Positions 41,459-50,938 of a DNA stretch of 64,000 bases are shown piece after piece. The notes below the pieces were generated by a model. That model was not told the DNA's origin, made no database searches, and saw only the letters and a list, made by a program, of their open reading frames with translations. The position numbers and the translations under genes are program-made. This DNA is from an uncultured Kiritimatiellota bacterium (GTDB lineage Bacteria; Verrucomicrobiota; Kiritimatiellia; RFP12; UBA1067), in NCBI GenBank assembly GCA_934635385.1, contig CAKTZI010000001.1, forward strand, positions 62,001-126,000. Direction: 5' to 3'. Every line of letters begins with the position of its first letter. The stretch's first letter is position 1.

Positions 41459-41600
41459 GGATGTTTTGCCGATGGGACTTGTTAAGACAAGAAGACTGGC
41501 TGCGATGCAGAAGCAGCAACGGGCGAAGGCGGGAATGAAGCCGCCAACCCAGCGGTACAGTCAGATGGAGAAGCGGAGCAGGAAAGACAAGAAGGAGTTT

Positions 41601-42188
41601 ATGAGAAGTTTAGTATTGTTATTTGCGGTGCTTGCGTGGTCGGCAATCGAATGGCCGGCGTATGCGCTCCCTGCGGTTCGCCCTGTGCTGCCGCCGGTCG
41701 CGAACGCCGACACGGAGACCGTGACGAATGTGGCGTTTGCGGCATGGGAACAGGGACTGCGCGAGTTCAGGTTCGATCTTGAGTTCGCCGGCACGGCGTC
41801 CAACAACGTCGAGATGGCGTTTGGCACAGACGCGGACGGGAATGGAGAACTGTCAGACGGCGAGGTCGCCGTTCTTGCGGGATGGGATTGCGGAGAACTG
41901 TTCATCGCCGACAATGCGACGGGCGAACGCTTCACGGAAGCATCGACCGCCGGAGCGCACGTCTTCTCCTGCGTCTGCGAGATGCGCTCAAGCGGGCGGA
42001 TCGTCAACGTCGCCTTCGCCGACAGCGGCGCGGCGGTCTTCCCCGGCCTTGCCGCCGCCAAGCCGGCGTGGCTTCACTCCGTGGGCTGGAACATGGTGCG
42101 TCTCACGGGGAGAGGCGAAAACGTGCGCGGCGGCGAGCGGTTCTCGGCGAAGACAGCCTCGTCCGGCTTCTTCTTCGGCATCAGGTGA
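41601..42188 (+). CDS. Secreted protein with an EF-hand-like loop, unknown function
   Basis: This 195-residue protein has a signal peptide (SLVLLFAVLAWSAIEWPAYA). It has a beta-rich domain with one calcium-loop-like segment (GTDADGNGELSDGE), and the end is GFFFGIR. ATG 41601 follows GAAGGAG closely. The frame stays open upstream to an ATG at 41472 that has its own AAGGA, which would add 43 mostly basic residues before the signal peptide; I cannot exclude that longer form. It precedes the giant TSP3 protein by three bases and probably works with it. Confidence 0.6.
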   Translation: MRSLVLLFAVLAWSAIEWPAYALPAVRPVLPPVANADTETVTNVAFAAWEQGLREFRFDLEFAGTASNNVEMAFGTDADGNGELSDGEVAVLAGWDCGELFIADNATGERFTEASTAGAHVFSCVCEMRSSGRIVNVAFADSGAAVFPGLAAAKPAWLHSVGWNMVRLTGRGENVRGGERFSAKTASSGFFFGIR

Positions 42189-42191
42189 CGC

Positions 42192-45100
42192 ATGGCCGAC
42201 ATCGCATCGCTTCACGAGTCATTCGGACGGATCGTCCAGACGGTGTGCCTCTGCGCTCTGCCGGCGGCCTTGTGGGCGTATGGCGTCATCTGGCTGCATG
42301 AACATGACATCTACCTTTTTAGGCAATTTCGCGGGATGTTCAAGAGCCTGCACGGCGTTCTTGCGGCAATCGCAATCGCCGCCCTCGTCGCCTGGGCAGG
42401 GACCAAACCCAACCTGAACCCGCCTTCGCCGCAGGGGTTTAATCCCGGAATGCAGCAGCTTCAGCAGCTGGGCGACGGCACCGCCTCCATCGAGCCTGAC
42501 ACGGGTGGCGACGGCGCGCCGGGGACTAACGAGACGACCGTCGCAGTCGGCGAATTCGTGATCGAGTCCGTGACTACGAACGCCGTCCACGACTTTTCGA
42601 TGCCGACGAACGCCGTCGTGTGCGAAAGGTGGCTGCGGCGCGGGGCGGCGCGTGACTGGTTCTGCATCACGAACGATCTCACATGGGCGTTCCCGTTCGG
42701 CACATCCGCCGTCCGTCGGCTCACCGTGTCTTCTGCGGGTGCGCTTCTCCTTCATGCGGATTCCAAGCCGGCAACGAACGCGAACGAGCGCGTCCTGCGC
42801 GAGTTGTTCGACCCACGCAACGACATCCCGGCGGATTCCACCCTCCTCGCCCCCCTGCGCGCCCGTCTGGGCATCGTGCCACTGCTCAACTGGAACCTTG
42901 CGGAGGGGCTGGAGAGCCGTTTCTGGGCCTCGTCGACGCCCTCCAACACCCTGCTCCTGACTTGGCAGAAGGTCTTGCTCAACCGCTCGCCGGAGAAGCC
43001 GATTTCCTTTCAGGTCGAGCTGACGCCCGGTGGGCGGTTCCGTTTCGCATACGACCTCGTGTCGGCGACCGGAACGGATCTCTCTACAAATGTTCTCGCA
43101 GGGGCGTTCTGCGGCGACTGCCGCGTGACCGTGACCCCGCCACCGGGCGTCGTGTCCGTCTTCGACTTCCGCGTCGAGAACCCTGTCGATACGGACGGCG
43201 ACGGCCTGAATGATGCCGAGGAGATGCTGTACGGAACCGATCCCGAACTGGTTGATACGGACGAGGACGGACTTGATGACCATGACGAGGTCGTGAGAGG
43301 GACAAACCCCATCGACCCGGATTCGGACGCAGACGGGCTTTCGGACGGTGAAGAGGTCGCGCTTGGCACGAACCCGCTCGTCGTGGACACGGACGGCGAT
43401 GGACTTGGTGACGGACTGGAGGCGGAAGTGTACGGAAGCGATCCGCTCGTCACCGACTCGGACGGCGACGGCATCGGGGACGCGGCGGAGGTGACTGCCG
43501 GCACGTCGCCGATTCTTGCCGACACGGACGGAGATGGACTGAACGATCTGGCGGAGCAGACGGTCGGCACGAATCCGCTTCTGAAGGACACGGATGGCGA
43601 CGGTGCGACCGATGGCGACGAGGTGACCGCCGGTTCCGATCCGTTCGTCACCGATACGGATGGCGACGGACTTCTTGACGGGCAAGAGCTTAATATAGGC
43701 TCGTCGCCGCTCCTTTGGGATACGGATGGCGACGGCTTTACAGACCCGGAAGAGGTCTTGATGGGGACCGATCCGGCGTCGGCCGACACGGATGATGACG
43801 GAATCCCGGACAGAGACGAGGTGGACTATCTCGCCGTCCGCGAGACGGAATGGCTCGACGTCCCAGGCGGAACGGTTCTCATGGAGTGTCTCGATCAGTA
43901 TGACCGCTACGACGGCCTTGCCTCGACGAACCTCTGCGCCCCCGTGGCAATCGGCGGGAGGACATACGACCGCGCCATCGTCGATCTGAATGGACGCATC
44001 CATCTCGTCCCGACGAACGGAGTTCTCACCCTCGACAGCTCTTCCGGCTGGAATCCTGATCCTGCCGACATCGCTCCGGAGGCGGATGACATCATCGTCG
44101 CAGGTTTCTGGGACGATCTCGTCCTGCGGTCGCACCTCGGATCGAATGTTTGTCTCGCCGAATGCCCGTCGAACGGATGCACGGTCATACAGTACGAAAA
44201 CGTCGGCCTCTATCACTCCGGCGGCACCAACGCTTGTCTGACTTTCCAGATCGTCATTGGCGGAGACACGAACTTCCCGATCCGCGTCAACTACCAGGAG
44301 CTCGTCACAAACGAATACTTCTACGCGACGCCGACTCTGGGCGTGATCAACCGGGGGCGGCTTGACTTCCGCAACCATTCCCGCAGCCAGCGACTGATCT
44401 ACGCATACAATGACATTTCCGGCTTCTCGGTTCCACTTTCGCTTGGCTACCGCCTTGGGACTGGAACCGATCCCAAGCGGGCCGACACGGACGGGGATGG
44501 CCTTGCGGACGGTGACGAGTTCACCGAGGGGACAAGCCCCTGGAGTCCCGACTGCGACGGAGACGGGCTGCTGGACGGGGACGAGATCGACGCGGGGACC
44601 GATCCACTCGATGCGGACAGCGATAACGATGGAATGCCCGACGGCTGGGAGGTGAAATACGGGCTCAATCCGCACCAGAACGATGCTTCCCACCACGCCG
44701 ACACGGACGGCCTCACGAATCTGCGCGAATACCAGCTTGGAACAGATCCGACGAAAAATGACACGGACGGAGACGGACTGAACGACAACGTCGAGGTCAA
44801 CTACGGGACTTCCCCGATCCTCGCCGACACGGACGGCGACGGGTTGGATGACTACGCGGAACGCTACGGCAGCACCTCGGCGACGAACGCCGACACGGAC
44901 AACGACGGCCTCCCGGACGGATGGGAGACCGCGCACAATCTCAATGCAACCTCGAACTCCGGCATCTATGGCGCATCCGGCGATCCCGACGGCGACGGAC
45001 TGACGAACGCCGAGGAGTATCAGCTCGGCACACATCCTCGCAATCCCGACACGGACGGCGACGGAATCCCCGACGGCGAGGAACTGGGATTCACGAAATA

Positions 45101-48100
45101 CGCGACGTCCGCGTCCGAGTGGGCATCGACAACGAACGGGTGGACGGCGGTCGCGGCAACGGACACCGACGAATATGACGGTATCAACTACGCATACTAC
45201 GACCTGACCAACGGCGGTCTGTCTATAGGGCGCGAGGGCATCGTGTATCTCATTGTCCAGGGCAATGGTGTCATGTTCTTCAACACAGACCGCCACTACG
45301 AGGAATGGCTAATCGAGTACGGCCCATACTCGCTCTCGTCGTACTACCTATCCGATGCCGCGCTCCTGCTTGCGCCCTGCTGGGTGGAACCGGAACTGTC
45401 AAACTCCGTATCGTCCGTAAGCGTCCTTCGCCGCACGAGCGGGGTGGAGTCGTTCATCGCGATCCAGTACGAGGGGCTGAAGCTTCTCGATTCTGGAACC
45501 AACACGGTGTCCGTTCAGACCGTCCTCGCGTTCACGAACGGGGTGTTTCGTTCGTCTGAATTCTCTTACGTGGATGTGTCGGCCGATAGCCCGAATCTTG
45601 TTTACGCAAAGGCCGGGGTCCAGAACCTCGTCAGGAAGTCGCGTAACGAATTCAGCTTCCAGCCTGTTTTCATCAATCCGCAGTACAGCATCGTGCGCGT
45701 GGCCGGTACAGGTACCGATCCATCCAAGGAAGACTCCGACGGGGACGGACTGACCGACGAAGAAGAACGTCTGATCGGCACGGACCCGTCCCAGCCGGAC
45801 ACCGACGGTGACGGCATGAACGACGGGTGGGAGCATACGTACAGTTTCAATCCTCTCGTGGACAACGCCACCGACAACGATCCTACGAATGACTACGGCT
45901 ACGACCGAGACAACGACGGGCTGACGAATGGCCAGGAGTGCGAATGGGGTACGAACCCCCGATCCGATGACACCGACAACGACGGCGTGACGGACAAGGA
46001 CGAGATCGAGAACGGGAGCGACCCGACCGACCCGAACGATGGCGGCATTCCCGCGAGCCGAGTTCCCGTGAGCTTCACCTTCGGCGATCCGAGCGGCAGC
46101 CATTCGGAGAAGTACAGGCTTGTCCTCGAACCCGTGTCGGAATCGGGTCCTGGCGAGACGCCGCCGACGAAGTCTTGGCTGAACGAGAACTACGGCGAAT
46201 GCGAGACGAAGACCGCGATGCTCACAAAGGGATGGACTTATGAAATCCGCCTCTACCACGCCGGCACGAACATGGAGGACGGCAGCCCCGACTACGACTA
46301 TCTTCTTTCGTGGAGCGTCCCGTCCTGCTGCGGATGCGTGACGAACGATCCGGCGGGCTTGATCTGCGAGGACTATACCAGCAGCTCGTTCGCCGGCGAA
46401 GGGAAGATCGCAAAGATACTTGTCCTCGATGGCGGCATCTGGGCGGACTACAACAGGACGGATGGAATCGACAATTCCGACAAGTCGAAGGCATACAGGG
46501 GCAAGCAGCTCCGCCACTGGTACAACGATGATGACGACGAAGGCAACACGAACGAGTCGCAGGGCGACATTCCTGCGGCGAGCTCCACGCCAGACTGCGC
46601 GAACAACCATGTCGACGGCAAATGCGACGTGCTGGACTTCACGCCGGTGTGGATCGACATGGGCGCGGCCTTGAACAAGATAGCTGAGCAACTTGGAAAA
46701 AGCTGCACGCTCACCCTCGCGCAGGAGGATGGCACGGTAAACCTCGTATGGACGTCGCTCACCAAGGACACGGTAGCCAACTTCCTAAAGACCAGCGTGG
46801 GGAGCTGCGGCAGTTCGCTCACGGCAAACCTTGTGGCAGCCGATACGGTGAGGTTGACGGAAAAGGAATTTGAAATACCGCCAAACGTCATCAACATGAT
46901 GAAGGGTGAAAGGAACAAGGGCGTCATCCTCATCGAAGGTCGCAGCCCAGCCGGCGGCAGCTCCATAAGTTCCGTCTCGCCCATCATCCTCCGCATCTAC
47001 GAGAAGCCTTACTCCTCCGATTCGACACCCCTCTGCGAACTCCGTCTGCCGTTGAGCCTCTCGTCCGTCGAAGCAATGTATCGCTGGCTTGATCTTAGAC
47101 ATGTTCTTGGCGTGACCAACTACATTTCGTCACGACTCGGCGCTCCGTCAAACCTCCCGGATTCGGAATGCGACGGAAAGAACTACATCTTCGTTCATGG
47201 CTATAACGTCAGCAAGGAGGACGCACGCGGCTGGGCGGCGGAGATGTTCAAACGGCTTCGGCAGAGCGGTTCGCAGTCGATGTTCACGGCGGTGGACTGG
47301 TTTGGCGACTATTCGCAATTTGAGATTCCTTTCTATGACAAGGTGTCGCCAGATTACTACAAGAACGTCGAGCATGCGTTCCGCTCCGCTCCGGCGCTCG
47401 TCTCGCAGTGCGCGGCCCTGCCCGGTGCGAAAGTCATGCTGGCGCATTCGCTCGGCAACATGCTTGTCTCGTCCGCAGCCGTCGATCACGGTCTTAACTA
47501 CGTTAAGTATTGCATGATCAATGCTGCCGTGCCTATGGAGGCGTATGACAGGCAGGCATACGCCCCGCAGATGATCGACAAGGCCTGGACTTCCGTCAGC
47601 AATGGGCTTTGGGCATCACGTTGGGGCGGGCAATTTGAAGAGGGCGATTTCAGGCGCACTCTCTCGTGGAAGGGGCGTTTTTCCGGAATACAGGATGCAA
47701 TAAACTTCTATTCGCAGTCAGAAGATGTGTTGAAGAACCCTCGAAACTTTGGTCTTGGCGGCGCGTGGGCGAAACAGGAAATCTTCAAAGGAGTCTCTGT
47801 TTGGAAGGGAATCAATGGTCTTCACATCGAGAATGTCCATGTTGCTTGCGAGGGAGGATGGGGCATCAATCCCTATTTCGCGATTCGCCCAGACTATTAT
47901 CTGCCTTTGAAAGGCTTTATAGGTGTTCGGTTCAGGGGATACTCAGATAGTGTGATCCGACCTCTCTTCACGCCTTTTGCCGATTCTTCATTGCACAGGA
48001 ACGGCTTTGACTGGCGGACTGATGATGTTCTTCGCGCCAGAATGCTTGGAGATGCAATTCCGGCCGAGTCGCTTGCAACTGGAGCGAATCCTCTACATGA

Positions 48101-48263
48101 AAGAGCGGAAATCGCAAACTACGACATGGTGGCTCATAGGCAGAATGGTAGTCCGCGATTTCTCAATGGTGACTGGTTGCATTCCGACATAAAGAATGTA
48201 GCCTATTATTACGTATATTCAATTTTTGAGCACATCATTGAAGTGTCAAACAACGAGGAGTAA
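42192..48263 (+). CDS. Giant surface protein: TSP3 calcium repeats, NIDO-like domains and C-terminal alpha/beta hydrolase
   Basis: This 2023-residue protein begins with two hydrophobic helices (ALPAALWAYGVIWL, VLAAIAIAALVAWAG) that act as signal anchors. Three blocks of thrombospondin type 3 repeats (DTDGDGLxDxxE) lie at about 334-555, 755-975 and 1175-1285. Between them are two similar ~190-residue modules resembling NIDO-type beta domains. The last third is different: an alpha/beta hydrolase region with FVHGYN (H1669) and the nucleophile elbow AHSLGN (S1753). The hydrolase could be a lipase, esterase or peptidase. The size and calcium repeats point to an extended, rigid surface stalk. Confidence 0.82.
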   Translation: MADIASLHESFGRIVQTVCLCALPAALWAYGVIWLHEHDIYLFRQFRGMFKSLHGVLAAIAIAALVAWAGTKPNLNPPSPQGFNPGMQQLQQLGDGTASIEPDTGGDGAPGTNETTVAVGEFVIESVTTNAVHDFSMPTNAVVCERWLRRGAARDWFCITNDLTWAFPFGTSAVRRLTVSSAGALLLHADSKPATNANERVLRELFDPRNDIPADSTLLAPLRARLGIVPLLNWNLAEGLESRFWASSTPSNTLLLTWQKVLLNRSPEKPISFQVELTPGGRFRFAYDLVSATGTDLSTNVLAGAFCGDCRVTVTPPPGVVSVFDFRVENPVDTDGDGLNDAEEMLYGTDPELVDTDEDGLDDHDEVVRGTNPIDPDSDADGLSDGEEVALGTNPLVVDTDGDGLGDGLEAEVYGSDPLVTDSDGDGIGDAAEVTAGTSPILADTDGDGLNDLAEQTVGTNPLLKDTDGDGATDGDEVTAGSDPFVTDTDGDGLLDGQELNIGSSPLLWDTDGDGFTDPEEVLMGTDPASADTDDDGIPDRDEVDYLAVRETEWLDVPGGTVLMECLDQYDRYDGLASTNLCAPVAIGGRTYDRAIVDLNGRIHLVPTNGVLTLDSSSGWNPDPADIAPEADDIIVAGFWDDLVLRSHLGSNVCLAECPSNGCTVIQYENVGLYHSGGTNACLTFQIVIGGDTNFPIRVNYQELVTNEYFYATPTLGVINRGRLDFRNHSRSQRLIYAYNDISGFSVPLSLGYRLGTGTDPKRADTDGDGLADGDEFTEGTSPWSPDCDGDGLLDGDEIDAGTDPLDADSDNDGMPDGWEVKYGLNPHQNDASHHADTDGLTNLREYQLGTDPTKNDTDGDGLNDNVEVNYGTSPILADTDGDGLDDYAERYGSTSATNADTDNDGLPDGWETAHNLNATSNSGIYGASGDPDGDGLTNAEEYQLGTHPRNPDTDGDGIPDGEELGFTKYATSASEWASTTNGWTAVAATDTDEYDGINYAYYDLTNGGLSIGREGIVYLIVQGNGVMFFNTDRHYEEWLIEYGPYSLSSYYLSDAALLLAPCWVEPELSNSVSSVSVLRRTSGVESFIAIQYEGLKLLDSGTNTVSVQTVLAFTNGVFRSSEFSYVDVSADSPNLVYAKAGVQNLVRKSRNEFSFQPVFINPQYSIVRVAGTGTDPSKEDSDGDGLTDEEERLIGTDPSQPDTDGDGMNDGWEHTYSFNPLVDNATDNDPTNDYGYDRDNDGLTNGQECEWGTNPRSDDTDNDGVTDKDEIENGSDPTDPNDGGIPASRVPVSFTFGDPSGSHSEKYRLVLEPVSESGPGETPPTKSWLNENYGECETKTAMLTKGWTYEIRLYHAGTNMEDGSPDYDYLLSWSVPSCCGCVTNDPAGLICEDYTSSSFAGEGKIAKILVLDGGIWADYNRTDGIDNSDKSKAYRGKQLRHWYNDDDDEGNTNESQGDIPAASSTPDCANNHVDGKCDVLDFTPVWIDMGAALNKIAEQLGKSCTLTLAQEDGTVNLVWTSLTKDTVANFLKTSVGSCGSSLTANLVAADTVRLTEKEFEIPPNVINMMKGERNKGVILIEGRSPAGGSSISSVSPIILRIYEKPYSSDSTPLCELRLPLSLSSVEAMYRWLDLRHVLGVTNYISSRLGAPSNLPDSECDGKNYIFVHGYNVSKEDARGWAAEMFKRLRQSGSQSMFTAVDWFGDYSQFEIPFYDKVSPDYYKNVEHAFRSAPALVSQCAALPGAKVMLAHSLGNMLVSSAAVDHGLNYVKYCMINAAVPMEAYDRQAYAPQMIDKAWTSVSNGLWASRWGGQFEEGDFRRTLSWKGRFSGIQDAINFYSQSEDVLKNPRNFGLGGAWAKQEIFKGVSVWKGINGLHIENVHVACEGGWGINPYFAIRPDYYLPLKGFIGVRFRGYSDSVIRPLFTPFADSSLHRNGFDWRTDDVLRARMLGDAIPAESLATGANPLHERAEIANYDMVAHRQNGSPRFLNGDWLHSDIKNVAYYYVYSIFEHIIEVSNNEE

Positions 48264-48265
48264 AA

Positions 48266-49300
48266 ATGAAAGCAATCATCTTTTCAATATTGTCTGTAGT
48301 TGTGATCGGTAGTGCATTTGCAGTTCCGATTCCACCAAGTCCCATTGCGATCTCGGCGAAAGCCGCTATTGCGGCTCGTATCGTAGAGGAGGAGACGGGG
48401 GAAGGAATTGAGGGAGTGCCGGTTGCCTGTATCCTGCCTTCCTCCAAGAACATCTTTGGAGACATGGGCTATACCGTCGTGACAAATAATACCGATAAAA
48501 ACGGCGAAGTTCATTTCTGCGGAACGGCTTACGACGATAAAGTCGAATACTTTGTTGTTGACAGAAATGGTTATTACCCTTTACCGTATTTGCAAGTGCG
48601 ATTTACAAACATGACTGAGTTGGTCTCTAAAAAATGGCTTCCCTATGATGATGTCCAAACGATTACATTGCAGAGGATTGGAAGGAAAATTCCTTTGTTT
48701 GTTAAAGAGGCTCGTCCGAAGCGTAAACAAGACTTGACTACTGCGTCAGACAGGAAGTTTGCCTATGACCTTGTGAATGGTGATTGGATGCCGCCGTTTG
48801 GAAAAGGCGAACAAGCAGACATTGAGTTCAAACTGTTGCCACGTGAAGACTTTGGCATGGGCATGGGACCAAGTGGAATACCTGATCCAGTATTTCGAGA
48901 CACCATTCAAGTGGAGTTTGTAGGCAATGATAATGGCATCGTCAAAGTCACACCTCCGGCAGGCGCAGTCCTCAAGGTACGCACGGCTCCCGAAGGTGGC
49001 TATCGAGGTAAATTCAACATCTGGTTTGGGCAGACAAAGACAATGCAAGATGACACAAATATTGACAAAAATGCTTGTCATTCATTTCGCATTCGCACTG
49101 TAAGAAATGAGCGAGGAGAAATCGTTTCTGCGCTCTACGGTAAAATCTACGGAGACTTTCGTTTCACATATAGATATTGTCTCATCCCGACGGGCGTGTC
49201 CTTTACCTACTATCTGAACTTGACACCTAACGACAGGAATCTTGAATGGGACATGGAACACAACCTTTGCCCCGTTCGGGCCAGCTTTAATCAGCCCTGA
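48266..49300 (+). CDS. Secreted protein with an Ig-like/carboxypeptidase-regulatory domain, unknown function
   Basis: This 344-residue protein has a signal peptide (ILSVVVIGSAFA). An early domain (ARIVEEETGEGIEGVPVACIL...TDKNGEVHFCG) looks like a carboxypeptidase-regulatory-like beta-sandwich. The rest contains NGDWMPPFGKGEQADIEFKL, which has a counterpart in the next gene (FAKDWVVPYGVGHETNILIE), so the two are related. It begins three bases after the giant protein. Codon use is AT-richer than in the flanking housekeeping regions. No function is recognised. Confidence 0.6.
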   Translation: MKAIIFSILSVVVIGSAFAVPIPPSPIAISAKAAIAARIVEEETGEGIEGVPVACILPSSKNIFGDMGYTVVTNNTDKNGEVHFCGTAYDDKVEYFVVDRNGYYPLPYLQVRFTNMTELVSKKWLPYDDVQTITLQRIGRKIPLFVKEARPKRKQDLTTASDRKFAYDLVNGDWMPPFGKGEQADIEFKLLPREDFGMGMGPSGIPDPVFRDTIQVEFVGNDNGIVKVTPPAGAVLKVRTAPEGGYRGKFNIWFGQTKTMQDDTNIDKNACHSFRIRTVRNERGEIVSALYGKIYGDFRFTYRYCLIPTGVSFTYYLNLTPNDRNLEWDMEHNLCPVRASFNQP

Positions 49301-49338
49301 CTGTTTTGAAAGGCAATTCGCAGAGCGTATAAGGAATC

Positions 49339-50649
49339 ATGAAAGTCTTGTCAAAAAAACTCCTTGGTAGATTTGTTGCGGTAATGTTTATTGCTGTAAT
49401 TCTCAACGGATGTCTGGCACCTCGAACAGGTGAATATTTCTTGTCAACACGCGAGGCGGGTAAACGCTGGGGACGAGCTGGCTCATATTGGGGCGAACCG
49501 ATGGATTGTGTGTCGGCAGGATTCCTGACCCTTCCAACTGTTGTGGGGCCGATTTTCTATTGGATTATACGGCCTGTTTATGATACCGTCGATTGGGTGG
49601 TGATTTCACCAGCTTTTGATGTAGCATGTCTGCCAATGGACTTTTATCTTCGCACTTGGCGTCGGGTAAAACTTCATTGGGTTGATGATAAAGGTTTGCC
49701 TTGTGTCGGTGTGCGGTTGCGTCTGCCATCCGGCAACGTACAGACGTCTGACGAAGATGGAAACATGGACTTCTTCACATGGGTGAAATGTGATGAGGCC
49801 CCGGAATTGATCAGTGGAGAATACTACAAGAAACCATATATCCCGCTTACGAAATTCCAAGAAAGCTATGGGGATCGTTATGTGCCTGTGACAAAGGTTC
49901 AAGAAATACGACTGAGACGCAAACAAAAGTTATCGCCATGCATTGATACCGACATTATGATGTTTGTGCCTGACTATGGTAAGCCGATTCCTTTTGATTT
50001 GTTTGCGAAAGACTGGGTCGTGCCCTATGGAGTGGGACATGAGACAAACATATTGATTGAAACGACATTCAATTATCCACATACTGAAATAAAAGTGTCT
50101 CTTCCGGATGACAAGGCTGGCGGTTTTTGCGCCTTTGGAAGAATCCGGGGTATAGAAGATGGCAGTTTGCATGAATGGATGGAATGGGGACAGAATACAA
50201 ACATAGTAAGGTCTATCCGTAGAATAGAATATCTTGGAGAACCTGAACAAGCCTTTTGTATCAGACAGATAGAGGACAAGCTGTTAGGTTGTCAATCTGA
50301 ATCGAATAGTGTTTATGGTGTTATTAGAAGAATTGGCGTTCCATTTGAGTTATGGAGTGCTGGCGTTCCCATGTTGTTTTTCAATTATAGACTTAATGCG
50401 CGTGGTGCAAACTGGTTTGAGTGGGCAGAAGATTATGATATCGAGATCCCCCGCTTATTCAGGGCTGGTTGTGCGGATGTTTGTGGTGAACGTATGTTCC
50501 ATCTGAAGGACACAAAGGGACGTGATGTCTGGATTGAATGTGGAGAAGGAAGCCGTGTTAAACGTTATTCAACCGATCCGAGAAAGCCCACGCCGAATAA
50601 GTCTGGCAGTACGTCGAAGCTGCCGGTGAAGATGAAGAAGAATAAATGA
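49339..50649 (+). CDS. Lipoprotein distantly related to the preceding gene
   Basis: This 436-residue protein has lipobox LNGCL. The region after the lipobox (YWGEPMDCVSAGFLTLPTVVGPIFYWIIRPVYDTVDWV...ACLPMDFYL) resembles YceK/YidQ-type small lipoproteins. Then comes an Ig-like segment with DEDGNMDFFTW and the FAKDWVVPYG block shared with the upstream gene. The C-terminus is basic and low-complexity. This gene is among the most AT-rich in the window. No function is recognised. Confidence 0.6.
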   Translation: MKVLSKKLLGRFVAVMFIAVILNGCLAPRTGEYFLSTREAGKRWGRAGSYWGEPMDCVSAGFLTLPTVVGPIFYWIIRPVYDTVDWVVISPAFDVACLPMDFYLRTWRRVKLHWVDDKGLPCVGVRLRLPSGNVQTSDEDGNMDFFTWVKCDEAPELISGEYYKKPYIPLTKFQESYGDRYVPVTKVQEIRLRRKQKLSPCIDTDIMMFVPDYGKPIPFDLFAKDWVVPYGVGHETNILIETTFNYPHTEIKVSLPDDKAGGFCAFGRIRGIEDGSLHEWMEWGQNTNIVRSIRRIEYLGEPEQAFCIRQIEDKLLGCQSESNSVYGVIRRIGVPFELWSAGVPMLFFNYRLNARGANWFEWAEDYDIEIPRLFRAGCADVCGERMFHLKDTKGRDVWIECGEGSRVKRYSTDPRKPTPNKSGSTSKLPVKMKKNK

Positions 50650-50689
50650 AACCAGATGTTTAATAAAGGCAAGGAGCAAGGCAGAACTT

Positions 50690-50788
50690 ATGGAAGACAT
50701 GAGAATGATGACCGATTGCGAAATCGCCATTGAGAGGCGGCTGGAGAAGTTCTGCGAACGGGACAGGTGGAGTAGAAACATGAGGTGA
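50690..50788 (+). CDS. Possible 32-residue peptide (M-E-D-M-R-M-M start)
   Basis: ATG 50690 to TGA 50788 encodes 32 charged residues, with AAGGAGC 14 nt upstream. It lies between the lipoprotein and the next small ORF. Coding is plausible because of the ribosome site and tight spacing, but nothing else supports it. Confidence 0.3.
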   Translation: MEDMRMMTDCEIAIERRLEKFCERDRWSRNMR

Positions 50789-50792
50789 ACCA

Positions 50793-50933
50793 ATGGCGAT
50801 GCCGCAGAGAGACAGCAACATCGAGCAGATTCATCGGCTTGAGGGCTTGATCGCCTACGCCGAGGAGCAGAAGGACTGGGATGAGGTGGAGCGGCTCAAG
50901 GAGCAGCTCCGCCGGCTGCTGGATCGGATGTAG
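50793..50933 (+). CDS. Small 46-residue coiled-coil-like protein upstream of the DUF5131 gene
   Basis: ATG 50793 to TAG 50933 encodes a helix-forming peptide (IEQIHRLEGLIAYAEEQKDW then EVERLKEQLRRLLDRM) resembling a UvrB/UvrC-type helical hairpin. It ends five bases before the DUF5131 gene, so co-translation is likely. Confidence 0.45.
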   Translation: MAMPQRDSNIEQIHRLEGLIAYAEEQKDWDEVERLKEQLRRLLDRM

Positions 50934-50938
50934 GTCAG

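Noticed and set aside
42219..45296. Long open frame on the minus strand opposite the TSP3 protein
   Set aside because: The repetitive acidic TSP3 codons create an open antisense frame; no start signal or domain is present.
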